A program made the position numbers and the translations under genes. DNA of 64,000 nucleotides from an uncultured Prevotellaceae bacterium (GTDB taxonomy: Bacteria; Bacteroidota; Bacteroidia; Bacteroidales; Bacteroidaceae): NCBI GenBank assembly GCA_902762325.1, contig CACWNV010000011.1, positions 1 to 64,000 of the forward strand, written 5' to 3'. Below, piece after piece: positions 9,251 through 18,773 of the stretch (position 1 is its first letter; each line of letters opens with the position of its first letter). A model generated the notes under the pieces. That model was not told where the DNA came from, made no database searches, and saw only the letters and a list, made by a program, of their open reading frames with translations.

Positions 9251-9615
9251 AACGAAACCTTACCTTTGGCAAATTCGTATTTTGCAAACCGCCCGTTTAC
9301 AGTTTTAAATCCGTGTAACCATCTGTCAGTCACTATGTTACAAAAAACCTCAAAAATCGCCGTTTTTTCGACCGAGTGACCCTTTCGTGACCTACACCCC
9401 CCATATTTTGGGCTCAAAATTCGAATATTATTTGACAAAATCCCGTTCACCCGATTTAAAATCCGGGTGTAGCGTACCCGCACATCTGCAATGCCCATCA
9501 GCAATAATCGTTCTGACGAATGCGCCCCTGAAAGGGGCAATGAGCCACCAGCCCAAGGCAGCGCCTTGGGGAACAAGGGCAACAGAACAGACGGTATACA
9601 CAGACAGGGGCAGAT

Positions 9616-9852
9616 GCCAGAGGCATCGGACAATGGTAGCCAGCCATACAGAAAAGCCTTTAGGTTTTTCGAAATGGCTGGAAAGGAATAGCCCCCATAA
9701 GAATATAGCCTGCCCTTGGGTAGGCGACATTGTTTAATCTTGTCCCTTACCTAAAGGCAAGGTACCGTGTGTGGGTATCGCCCTTACCAGCCATTTCGCG
9801 GTGCCTAAAGGCACGGCTGTATGGCTGGCTACCATTGTCTAATGCCTACGGC
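9616..9852. repeat. Long inverted repeat, MITE-like or structured RNA element
   Basis: An exact 23-base inverted repeat (9629-9651 against 9817-9839) is the core of arms about 65 bases long. Pairing continues outward (ATGCCAGAGGCAT against ATGCCTACGGCAT) and inward (AATGGCTGG at 9674-9682 against CCAGCCATT at 9788-9796). About 105 bases lie between the arms. There is no reading frame for a transposase. It could be a miniature transposable element or a folded RNA. Confidence 0.65.
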
Positions 9853-10094
9853 ATTTCTTTATTAATCCACATGACACAACAGGCCTGATAGAATAATTCA
9901 ATCTATACCAACACAATTTGAGAGCAAACCCATTTTTAACATGAATGTTTAAGCATTCTGAGAATATGTTGGAATCTTTGTCATCGTCTATTAACAAAGT
10001 GGAAGTCCTATCATGAAAATGACGTGAGTTGGGGGGGAAGATTCGAATATTATATGACATAACCTTGTTCTGCCAAATTACTCCCAGATAATGT

Positions 10095-10127
10095 AAAAAG
10101 TGGTACGACTCTCGTAGTCGCACCACT
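10095..10127 (-). terminator. Terminator of the GH3/esterase operon
   Basis: The hairpin AGTGGTACGACT / AGTCGCACCACT (one mismatch, 5-base loop) has a run of T on the minus strand immediately after it. It lies 25 bases downstream of the GH3 stop codon. Confidence 0.8.
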
Positions 10128-10151
10128 TTCTATAGGTTTACTTGTTGTTTC

Positions 10152-12458
10152 TTACATGTCTGGTTTCATCACATCATGGCACTTCACCGTATGTTGTTTC
10201 GAAAGATTGTATGATGCGGTGGCGCGGATGTCCTCTACGTTAGCTCCGAAACCGATGGTATATTTGCCAGGAGCGGTCTCCCATGCCTGAGTAGCCTCAT
10301 TATACGAAGCCAAGTCGTAAAGTGAGAGTTTCATGGTGAGCGTCTCACTCTGGTTGGGCTGGAGTTCACGTGTCTTGGCAAAGGCTTTCAGTTCGCGAGC
10401 GGGTTTCTCCAGACCACCAGCAGGAGCACTGACATAGAGTTCTACGACCTCTTTGCCTACTCTCTTGCCTGTGTTGGTGACGGTGATAGAAGCCATAAGA
10501 CCATCCTTGGTGGCTTTGACAACGGGCTTGCTATAGGAGAAGGTTGTATAGCTCAGGCCGAAACCGAAGGGATAAGACACCGATTTCTTGGAGGTGGTGA
10601 AGTAACGATAACCCACATTTATGCCTTCCACGTGTTTCGTGTAATCCTGAAATTCCACCTTTTCGTTTCCACGTCTGCGACCTGTAGTCGTAGGACGTAC
10701 GTTGGGGAAGTTGGCACTGGATGGCAGGTCGATGAGATTGTTGGGCCATGTCATGGCGAGCTTGCCTGAAGGATAAGCCTTGCCAGTCAGCACATCAGCT
10801 ACAGAATAGCCACCTTCTTGTCCTGGTTGCCAAGCGAGAAGGATAGCATCAGGCATCGACTTCCATGAGGCTGTCTCGATGACATTACCCATATTGAGTA
10901 CGACAACCACAGGCTTATTAGCCAAATGGAAAGCATTGCATACGTCGGTAATGAGTTGGCGCTCAACGTCTGTGAGGGTGAAATCTCCATCTTCATGACG
11001 GTCAGAACCCTCGCCAGCCTGACGACCTAAGGTGATAATGGCGAGGTCAGACTCCTGTGCTTGTGCGTTGATGATAGGACGACTGACAGCCATCTCAGGA
11101 AGAAGAGCCTTGCCCCAGAACCAACCGCCACGTGCTGGACCTGCAGCAGTCAGACTCCGTTGATAGTTCTGGTAATTCTTATAAACATCGGCAAGTTTCT
11201 GATTCACTTTCAATCCAGCCTCGGTGAGTCCCTGCATCAAATCGATGGTGTAGGCTTTGTTCACGTCGCCAGAGCCAGTGCCGCCGGCAATGAAGTCGTA
11301 AGATGTAACTCCAAAGACAGAGATGGTCTTCGTGCCATCCATCGGTAATGCCTGTCCATCATTCTTCAGTAGCACCATTCCCTCAGTGGCACTACGACGT
11401 GTTACGTCGGCATGGGCTTTCAGGTCGGGCTTGTTAGAGTAATTGTAGGCACGGAAGGCTGGTGTCTTGACGAGATATTGTAGGATACGTTTCACGCAAA
11501 TGTCAAGGTCGGCTTCCTTCAACACGCCGCTCTTCACCTTTTCTATAATGTCTTTGATTTGTGAGTCGTTGCCTGGTTCCATCAGATCATTACCTGCCTG
11601 AATCTGGGCAGCCGTATTGCGCAACCCTGTCCAGTCGGTCATGACGATTCCGTTGAAGCCCCATTCATCACGCAAAATGGTGGTGAGCAACTCACGGTTC
11701 TCCTGTGTGAAAGGACCGTTCAGTCGGTTATAGGACGACATCACCGTCCAAGGTGCTGCCTCGCGCACGGCAATCTCAAAACCTTTCAGGTAGATTTCGC
11801 GGAGCGCGCGTTGCGACATCACCTCGTCAACGCCCATTCGGTTGGTCTCTTGGGAGTTGGCGGCGAAGTGCTTGACAGAGGTTCCAACACCTTGACTCTG
11901 CACACCTCGCACGTAAGCGGCAGCAATCTTTCCCGTCACGAGAGGGTCTTCCGAATAATATTCGAAGTTACGCCCACAAAGCGGTGAACGGTGGATGTTC
12001 ATACCTGGGGCAAGCAACACGTCGCAACCATATTCCAGTACTTCGTTGCCAATGCACTTACCTACTTCTTCAACCAGTTGTGTGTTCCAAGTACAGGCGA
12101 GTGCGGTACCCACAGGGAAGCCCGTACAGAAGTAAGTATTCTGGTCGTTGTCGCGACGAGGACTGATTCTCACGCCAGCAGGACCGTCGGTGAGAACCGT
12201 TGAGGGAATACCGAGCCGGGGGATGGCTTGTGTGGCACCGGCTGCACCAGGCACCCGTTGGGCATGTCCGCCAATCATGCCATTGTTGTCGCCTGTAGCT
12301 ATCTGGCGGTTGCCGCCTACAACGAGCATGGCTTTCTCCTCAAGCGTCATTGCCTTGAGAACTTCATCAACATTGTTCGCTTGGAGTTTCACCTGCGCCG
12401 TAATAGTGCTGACACTCCCAAGGAGTAGAACACAGGCTATTAAGACGGTTCTTTTCAT
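10152..12458 (-). CDS. bglX: Secreted GH3 beta-glucosidase/xylosidase
   Basis: A 768-residue protein with a signal peptide (MKRTVLIACVLLLGSVSTITAQ). The GH3 N-terminal barrel shows GPAGVRISP, APGMNIHRSPLCGRNFEYYSEDP, VKHFAANSQETNR and the nucleophile motif GIVMTDWTG (Asp). The GH3 C-terminal domain follows (EGMVLLKNDGQALPM, GRQAGEGSDRHEDGDF) and then a fibronectin-III-like domain (FGFGLSYTTFSY). It releases terminal beta-linked glucose or xylose from oligosaccharides in the periplasm. It is the second gene of an operon, 9 bases after the CE1-type esterase, which points to hemicellulose or other plant glycan use. The symbol is by family resemblance; substrate is unproven. Confidence 0.93.
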   Translation of the reverse strand: MKRTVLIACVLLLGSVSTITAQVKLQANNVDEVLKAMTLEEKAMLVVGGNRQIATGDNNGMIGGHAQRVPGAAGATQAIPRLGIPSTVLTDGPAGVRISPRRDNDQNTYFCTGFPVGTALACTWNTQLVEEVGKCIGNEVLEYGCDVLLAPGMNIHRSPLCGRNFEYYSEDPLVTGKIAAAYVRGVQSQGVGTSVKHFAANSQETNRMGVDEVMSQRALREIYLKGFEIAVREAAPWTVMSSYNRLNGPFTQENRELLTTILRDEWGFNGIVMTDWTGLRNTAAQIQAGNDLMEPGNDSQIKDIIEKVKSGVLKEADLDICVKRILQYLVKTPAFRAYNYSNKPDLKAHADVTRRSATEGMVLLKNDGQALPMDGTKTISVFGVTSYDFIAGGTGSGDVNKAYTIDLMQGLTEAGLKVNQKLADVYKNYQNYQRSLTAAGPARGGWFWGKALLPEMAVSRPIINAQAQESDLAIITLGRQAGEGSDRHEDGDFTLTDVERQLITDVCNAFHLANKPVVVVLNMGNVIETASWKSMPDAILLAWQPGQEGGYSVADVLTGKAYPSGKLAMTWPNNLIDLPSSANFPNVRPTTTGRRRGNEKVEFQDYTKHVEGINVGYRYFTTSKKSVSYPFGFGLSYTTFSYSKPVVKATKDGLMASITVTNTGKRVGKEVVELYVSAPAGGLEKPARELKAFAKTRELQPNQSETLTMKLSLYDLASYNEATQAWETAPGKYTIGFGANVEDIRATASYNLSKQHTVKCHDVMKPDM

Positions 12459-12467
12459 AACCGATGA

Positions 12468-13721
<1,254 letters not shown>

Positions 13722-13738
13722 TTAATTAATAGTTTGAT

Positions 13739-13763
13739 ATTACTTGACTTCCTCGAAAACGAC
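13739..13763. repeat. Left attachment-like repeat (dnaK 3'-end remnant)
   Basis: On the minus strand this reads TTCGAGGAAGTCAAGTAAT, the codons FEEVK-stop. It matches the true dnaK 3' end at 58551-58575 at 22 of 25 positions. Only the last ~10 codons of frame exist before an upstream stop. It sits exactly between backbone (esterase) and the defence island, as an attachment-site copy would. The assignment as an att site is inference. Confidence 0.6.
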
Positions 13764-14009
13764 TTTAACAGACAGTCATTGGTTAGCACCGGATGCTGCA
13801 CACATGTCGCCAAATCAAAAAACAAACATTGATAATCAACATGTTACAATATCACTGCAAATATATACATTTCTGCCTAAATAACCAAAAGAAAACACAG
13901 AAAAAAAATTACAAACCTGCCACATTCTCTTTGATTTGGATTGACTATGCAAGACAGGTGTGGCACTTGTGTATAGGTTTAGCACATGCTTCTATGCTAT
14001 AGTGGATTA
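13764..14009. other. Gene-free left margin of the island
   Basis: About 245 AT-rich bases between the attachment-like repeat and the SEFIR/TIR gene. No supported gene, hairpin terminator or promoter was recognised. It is downstream of the leftward TIR gene and upstream of the leftward esterase. Confidence 0.5.
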
Positions 14010-15770
14010 TCATCTTATAAAGCTATTTCTATTTCCTTTACAGCGAAGAACTGCCTGTTTCATTCTGTCAATCAAGGAAGATGTTGAAAACTTGTCATTC
14101 CCTTTTAATTCTGTCAAACGTGATTCCAATCCCTTGATTACTTCTTCCAATACAGGCACATCTTCTTTAAAGCAGTAATCTTTTTCCCCCTGAATATAAT
14201 ACGCTAATTTGTAATGGGATATTATAAAACTAGATACTGAAGTTCGACCCGCATTTGACAAGTTAACCAATGCTTGAACCACTGCGTTTGCATCACAATA
14301 CTGGAAAACTGGTCCCATGTCATAACTAATGGAGTGGTCTGGCCATGCTTCAGTGTCCAAACGATTCAAATTCTCTGCTATCTCATCCGTAAGTCCTTCT
14401 AGGGCAAGTGTCATTTTGTCTTTTGCCTGAGAATACTTTTCTTTATAATAACTATTATAGTCCTCACAGAATTTCGCTATTATCTCGTTGTCTGACGAAA
14501 AGTAATTGATTCCTTGCATAAAAGAAATATGATAATCATATAAATCATTCTTAGAGATGATATGATTTTCAAGTTCCTTTACAGCCTCAAGTAACAGTTC
14601 GACAGTTTTAGTATTTCTATCAATTATATCATTAGCCATCATAAATGCCAAAATGGCTATTGTATTTCCTAATTGTTCTGGTTTTTTCAGTTTCCCATCA
14701 ACTATATCTGAAACAACTTGTTTGCTAGTATTTGCTGCTTCTTCATTTGAAAAGCAGCGGAACTCACGAAGTTTTATCCATGACTCTTGAGTTGGACTAA
14801 TTGCAACAGGCTCCACACATGACTCCTCAAAAAAAGAAGGTTTTGCGCCCAGTTGAGGCATTTTCGATTCTGGTTCACCCCAAAGTGTTTTGACTAATCT
14901 GGTAAATTCCACTTTGAAGTTTTCGTCAAGACGGAAATCATAACCTTTTCTGATCTCAATAAGTTCGCTGAATGAATCATCAAACCCTGCACCTCTTCGT
15001 AATAACGGAATAAACTTTGTAGTACCTGCATCGTGATAAATTGTAGCATTTATTATCTGATCTTCATATTTTGCCCCACCATTATTTCTCTCTAATTTTT
15101 CTTTGTATATTGGTGTGCCAACAATCAGAACCTTATCAGCTCTTTTAATACCATTTCTCATAAAAAGAACCAAATCTGTTCCATCAGGAGCATAGCCATC
15201 ATAAAAAACATAGATGCCATTTGACATTAATTCATCTGCCAACTTCTTGACCCATGCTTTATGATGATCATCATCCCACGAATAGCTAATAAAAACGACT
15301 GGATAGTTTTCTGGCACATTGTCAAATATTGACTCTTTTGATAATTTGTATGCTTTTGGCGTTTCAGGAAAGGTAGTTTCCTCTATCCTTGTTGTCTCTT
15401 GATGAAGCTCGGTTTTTGATATTATTTCTCCTATACACATTTGTAGGTCTTGCTTAGCCTTTTCTTTATCCTTTGCCATATTGATAAAACCTTGTATGGC
15501 TTCATCTACACGTTTTTGATCATTAAGCTTTCGTAAACGGGCAAGTGTATATTGTGTCCTGGATGGTCGATTTTCGAAATCGTCAGCAATAATACCGCCA
15601 TCCTCATAAATATAGTCGTCCTTAAAGCCAAAACCATTGAAGAAGGAAACCAATTCTTCTCCAGTAAAATAATTAGGTTCCTTATTATCTCCTGTATATT
15701 TAGCCGCAAATACCTGAGATATCTGTTTTAACTCCAAAGGAGCATAACTTTTTGCTTTTGTATTATTCAT
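14010..15770 (-). CDS. SEFIR/TIR-domain defence protein
   Basis: A 586-residue soluble protein. Residues 1-140 form a helical N-terminal region (SYAPLELKQISQVFA, FTGEELVSFFNGFGF) that resembles the N-terminal domains of Abi-type proteins; this is a weak recollection. Residues about 157-285 are a SEFIR/TIR domain: VVFISYSWDDDHHKAWVKKL, GIYVFYDGYAPDGTDL, ADKVLIVGTPIYKEK and GGAKYEDQII, with Glu236 the likely catalytic acid if it is an NADase. The remaining ~300 residues are helical with no motif I recognise and may sense the trigger. It is the last gene of the leftward group with RloA/RloB, though 133 bases separate it, so it may act alone. Bacterial TIR proteins commonly kill the infected cell by NAD+ depletion; that role is inferred. 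Confidence 0.82.
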   Translation of the reverse strand: MNNTKAKSYAPLELKQISQVFAAKYTGDNKEPNYFTGEELVSFFNGFGFKDDYIYEDGGIIADDFENRPSRTQYTLARLRKLNDQKRVDEAIQGFINMAKDKEKAKQDLQMCIGEIISKTELHQETTRIEETTFPETPKAYKLSKESIFDNVPENYPVVFISYSWDDDHHKAWVKKLADELMSNGIYVFYDGYAPDGTDLVLFMRNGIKRADKVLIVGTPIYKEKLERNNGGAKYEDQIINATIYHDAGTTKFIPLLRRGAGFDDSFSELIEIRKGYDFRLDENFKVEFTRLVKTLWGEPESKMPQLGAKPSFFEESCVEPVAISPTQESWIKLREFRCFSNEEAANTSKQVVSDIVDGKLKKPEQLGNTIAILAFMMANDIIDRNTKTVELLLEAVKELENHIISKNDLYDYHISFMQGINYFSSDNEIIAKFCEDYNSYYKEKYSQAKDKMTLALEGLTDEIAENLNRLDTEAWPDHSISYDMGPVFQYCDANAVVQALVNLSNAGRTSVSSFIISHYKLAYYIQGEKDYCFKEDVPVLEEVIKGLESRLTELKGNDKFSTSSLIDRMKQAVLRCKGNRNSFIR

Positions 15771-15903
15771 CTTAATACATTATTGATGATGTTGTTTTTG
15801 TCATTGTTATTATACCTCTTGAGGAAACTACTATAAGAGCGTGATCAACGGCATGTCCTATTGTACTTTGTTTTTGTAATCGTATTCACATTATCTTCTG
15901 CTT

Positions 15904-16479
15904 TCAGCTTTCAGAAGATCGGCGTATATTCTCTGCCAACATTTCAATCAATTTGTAGATGCCTGTTGATGGATTCTGGAATTCATGCAGTTTCTTAGCT
16001 CTTTCAACTGCAATGTCTGTGTTGTCGTTCAGGAAGGACTTTTGTGTGTCGGAAAAAGCAGACTTGGAATAATTCTTCCACACAGGAGCACTTTTCTTCA
16101 ACTCCTTGATAAGGGCGTCTGTTTCAATGGTATTCTTCTGGTCTTTACCATGGAGCAGCAACCATATCTCAAAACAAGGATTGCTTAAAAGCATTTCAGC
16201 CTTGCATTTACGTAGTTTCTCATTGATTGCCTGCACATCCATATCGTACATGAGGAATGTGTGCACCTTATCCCATTGAGAGATTTTGAGTTCTTTTGTG
16301 CGCTTTTCAACCAGCGATGGAGTAATCTTTGTTCCTTCTATGTGCGAAATGATTCTGATGGGTGACTTATACCACGATTTCAGAAGGTTGATATAGCATA
16401 CCTCTGTCTCGCCCTCGCAAATGACAAGGGCAATCTTTCGCATTCGCAAAGATGGTGACGTTTCTCTTTTGCTTGCCAT
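15904..16479 (-). CDS. rloB: RloB-like TOPRIM-fold nuclease (AbiL second component)
   Basis: A 191-residue protein. The N-terminal ALVICEGETEVCYINLL (Glu22/Glu24/Glu26), the central MYDMDVQ (Asp-x-Asp) and SNPCFEIWLLLH are the pattern of the RloB/AbiLii family, which carries a TOPRIM-like metal site. It starts 2 bases after the stop of the AAA ATPase gene, so the two are co-expressed. AAA15-type ATPase plus TOPRIM partner is also the logic of the PARIS (AriA/AriB) and OLD systems. The likely role is the effector nuclease released or activated when the ATPase senses phage; it could act on DNA or RNA. Confidence 0.85.
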   Translation of the reverse strand: MASKRETSPSLRMRKIALVICEGETEVCYINLLKSWYKSPIRIISHIEGTKITPSLVEKRTKELKISQWDKVHTFLMYDMDVQAINEKLRKCKAEMLLSNPCFEIWLLLHGKDQKNTIETDALIKELKKSAPVWKNYSKSAFSDTQKSFLNDNTDIAVERAKKLHEFQNPSTGIYKLIEMLAENIRRSSES

Positions 16480-16481
16480 AA

Positions 16482-17711
16482 TTAACCTTCCAATAACTGC
16501 TTGATACTTGATACCGATGAATCAACATAAGGCACAGCGTCAAAGCGTCCTTGTATGTACCCTTTTTCGGCATCCATATTCTCACGGAAATCCTTGAAGT
16601 CGTATAATGAATATACTTCCGTTGCGCCTTGCTCCGACTTGTTGACAAAAACAATCTGGTCACGTCTCAGACGTTTGACATCGATAAGGTTCGTGTTATG
16701 GGAAGTGAACAATAATTGACTGCTTTCTGAAGCATGAATCAAGTCGAGAATGAAATCAGCTAGGCGAGTGTGAAGTCCCATGTCAAACTCGTCCATCATA
16801 ATGCTCTTCTTATTCTTTACCACATCCAAGAGTCGTATCAGAATCTGGAATAGTTTTCTTGTACCATTAGATTCTTCCATGTCCATGTCGAACATGATAT
16901 CCTTTTGGTCGCGATGGAATGTCTTGAAGCGAAGCACATCCACCAGCTTGTATGATAGTTCAGTTTGTCCAGGCACAACCACAGGAGCCGGCATTTGCTC
17001 TTTCCTTGCTTCAATATCAGTAATATCCGTATCGCATATTTCAAGTGCTTTGAGAATCACCTTCTTGTAGGCATTGAAACTATCCAACACCATCATGTCA
17101 TTCACATTTACAAGCCCCAGAAGGAATTGATTCATGAAATAACGATATAGCTTTTGAGCAATATCGCGATTCATGGAACTTGCACAGCTAAGGAACAGTT
17201 TCTTCTCACTGGTGTTAGTGACAACATCTGAAGGTTTTACCATGACTCCAGTACCAAAACTGTATTTGCCATTAGCATCACGGACAAATACCTTAGCCCT
17301 CCTGCCAACGGGATAATAGTACAGACTTTCACTGAGAATACGTTCACGAGTAAGATCAAAGGAATATTCGTATTCCACATCCTCACAAACAAAATCAATC
17401 AAGAATTTGCTTGGTTTTTTCTGCCATCCATCAAATTTGAACGGTTCAAAATTAAAAGTCACACCCTCGTTGTGAAGATATGAATCTAAAATCATTCTAC
17501 AGCAAAAAGTGATGGCTTTTAGAATATTTGACTTGCCTGAAGCATTGGGTCCAAACAGCCCAACGGTTTTTAGCACAGGCACACCTTTCCACTCCATCAC
17601 ATTATGACTCAACTCTCTTGCCAGAGCTGTATTGATGCTTGCAGCTCTGAAATCAATCCTCACTCTATCTCGGATAGAGAAGAAGTTTTCAAATTCGATT
17701 TTAAGTATCAT
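16482..17711 (-). CDS. rloA: RloA-like AAA/ABC-type ATPase (AbiL first component)
   Basis: About 409 residues from the ATG at 17711. The longer frame from 17750 would start upstream of the -7 box at 17739-17746. The N-terminal SMC/AAA15-type fold shows MILKIEFENFFSIRD, Walker A GPNASGKSN (54-62) and, near 305, Walker B SIMMDEFDMGLH with SHNTNLID after it. This matches the AAA15/RloA/AbiLi family of ATPases with a small insertion instead of a long coiled coil. It precedes rloB by 2 bases. In related two-gene systems the ATPase is the sensor that scaffolds and inhibits the nuclease partner. The family is clear; the trigger is not readable. Confidence 0.85.
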   Translation of the reverse strand: MILKIEFENFFSIRDRVRIDFRAASINTALARELSHNVMEWKGVPVLKTVGLFGPNASGKSNILKAITFCCRMILDSYLHNEGVTFNFEPFKFDGWQKKPSKFLIDFVCEDVEYEYSFDLTRERILSESLYYYPVGRRAKVFVRDANGKYSFGTGVMVKPSDVVTNTSEKKLFLSCASSMNRDIAQKLYRYFMNQFLLGLVNVNDMMVLDSFNAYKKVILKALEICDTDITDIEARKEQMPAPVVVPGQTELSYKLVDVLRFKTFHRDQKDIMFDMDMEESNGTRKLFQILIRLLDVVKNKKSIMMDEFDMGLHTRLADFILDLIHASESSQLLFTSHNTNLIDVKRLRRDQIVFVNKSEQGATEVYSLYDFKDFRENMDAEKGYIQGRFDAVPYVDSSVSSIKQLLEG

Positions 17712-17738
17712 TTTAGTCTTGATTTTGTAGAATTTCTG

Positions 17739-17746
17739 CAAAAATA
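17739..17746 (-). promoter_or_regulatory. -7 promoter element of rloAB
   Basis: The minus strand reads TATTTTTG (TAnnTTTG), about 28 bases ahead of the ATG at 17711. It supports that start over the longer open frame. Confidence 0.55.
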
Positions 17747-17750
17747 GCAA

Positions 17751-18077
17751 TTAAATTTGAATCAACAAGGGTTTTGAGGTGATTATTTGCTTTATTACCG
17801 TCATTTTTTACATTTGTCAACCGAAATAATCGTTTGATGTGGCAAAAAAGCAAGAATCATATACTTACTTTAGCAACCTTTTGTGGTGCTAGGAGAAAAT
17901 GTTCAAATGATACTTCAGATGCACATTATATATAATGTGCGCATGAATTTTGTCTTCAATTCATCAAAAGATTGGTCTTTTAATCAAATTCTGGCTTATT
18001 TATGGAGTTTTTTGAGTATATCATCATTTGTTCCGATTAATTTTTGTAACTTCGCCGTCAAACAACAGTAATCTATC
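17751..18077. other. Divergent intergenic region between rloAB and the decayed HTH gene
   Basis: About 327 AT-rich bases without a gene. It holds the rloA promoter on the minus strand and the 20-base palindrome at 17921-17940. A possible plus-strand promoter (TTTG at 18027-18030, TAACTTCG at 18047-18054) precedes the HTH remnant. Confidence 0.55.
17921..17940. promoter_or_regulatory. Perfect 20-base palindrome, candidate operator
   Basis: GCACATTATATATAATGTGC equals its own complement. It lies in the divergent region between a leftward defence operon and a rightward HTH remnant, where an operator for a dimeric HTH repressor would be expected. No T-run follows, so it is not a terminator. Confidence 0.5.
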
Positions 18078-18288
18078 ATGGCAAAGTTAAATCGTATAAG
18101 AGTCGTCCTTGCAGAACGTGACCTAAACAATAAGTGGCTATCCGACAAACTCGGCAAGGATCCAGCTACAGTTTCCAAGTGGGTCACCAACACAACCCAA
18201 CCTTGAAGCCCTCATTGCAATAGCAAATGCACTTGAAGTGCCTGTGTAGGAGTTGGTGAGACAGGAAGAATTCAATCAAGAGAAATAA
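18078..18288 (+). pseudogene. Decayed Cro/C1-type HTH regulator
   Basis: The first 42 codons (MAKLNRIRVVLAERDLNN, then KWLSDKLGKDPATVSKWV) are a clear Cro/C1 helix-turn-helix, closely similar to the intact regulator at 28586-28792. The frame then ends at TGA straight after TNTTQP. Shifting frame restores LEALIAIANALEVPV, then an in-frame TAG, then ELVRQEEFNQEK. So it has both a frameshift and a nonsense codon compared with its paralogue, which reads QPNLEMLLQIAKVLEVNVNELV there. The truncated form keeps the DNA-binding helices and could still bind as a fragment, but decay is the simplest reading. Confidence 0.8.
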
Positions 18289-18312
18289 GTCGAAATGACG
18301 CACGAAGCAAGA

Positions 18313-18340
18313 GCATAGCCAAAGCTTGTTTTGGCTATGC
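18313..18340. terminator. Hairpin after the HTH remnant
   Basis: GCATAGCCAAA and its exact complement TTTGGCTATGC surround a 6-base loop. There is no T-run after it, so termination is uncertain. Confidence 0.4.
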
Positions 18341-18368
18341 CTTGCAAGAAGGAAGAATACGAAGTCAA

Positions 18369-18669
18369 ATGATAATAAAAGACGAGATACAATTCAAGGT
18401 TGAGGTGAAAGTTGCCCCAAGCTATGTAACGGATAATGGCGGTAAAGTTGGCGGTAAAGTTGGCGGTAAAGCAATTGTCACGTCAGACCGCATCGAAATA
18501 TCTTGATAGAATCGTGGCTCTGGACCTTCTTCAGAAAGAAAAGATGGGCAAGGAGAACTATTATATCAACACCCGACTCATGAATCTCTTCATTGAGTTT
18601 GGCAAATATGAGGTTACAGAACCTGCAGAGATAATAGAATCTGTTCATGTTAATGAAATTGTGAAATGA
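18369..18669 (+). pseudogene. Remnant of a Fic/AlbA-type protein C-terminus
   Basis: One frame from the ATG at 18369 reads ...YVTDNGGKVGGKVGGKAIVTSD and stops after 40-odd codons. A second frame from 18436 reads LSRQTASKYLDRIVALDLLQ, then KEKMGKENYYINTRLMNLF, to 18669. The GGKV repeat is typical of AlbA/RecG-like ATP-binding proteins and the winged-helix SRQTASKYL...ENYYIN block is typical of Fic-family C-termini. The two parts are in different frames and no catalytic domain (HPFxxGNGR) precedes them. I read it as a decayed, recombined tail. The GGCGGTAAAGTT unit is tandemly repeated (12 bases, about 2.7 copies from 18438). Confidence 0.55.
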
Positions 18670-18773
18670 TAACACGTAAAGGATTACAAGTTAAAAAAAA
18701 CAGATTCTTTAACATGAGAATGAAAACGAGTTAAGTTTTAACATAAAAGGAAACATAACGAAGCAATAACGAC

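Larger units (their letters stand above)
8879..10094. other. Repeat-rich gene-free stretch
   Basis: About 1.2 kb with no convincing gene. Open frames here are short and overlap one another on both strands. It contains two structured repeats described separately (9185-9250 and 9616-9852). It also holds a twice-occurring phrase of about 14 bases, ATTCGAATATTAT, followed by TGACA (near 9420 and 10032). The CTAAGCTTTCGCACCGCC-like phrases before 9185 resemble modular intergenic repeats I associate with Prevotella-type genomes; that association is from memory. Confidence 0.6.

Noticed and set aside
9223-9730. Several open frames on both strands over the repeat region
   Set aside because: They arise from inverted repeats, overlap each other in several frames and show no protein family features.
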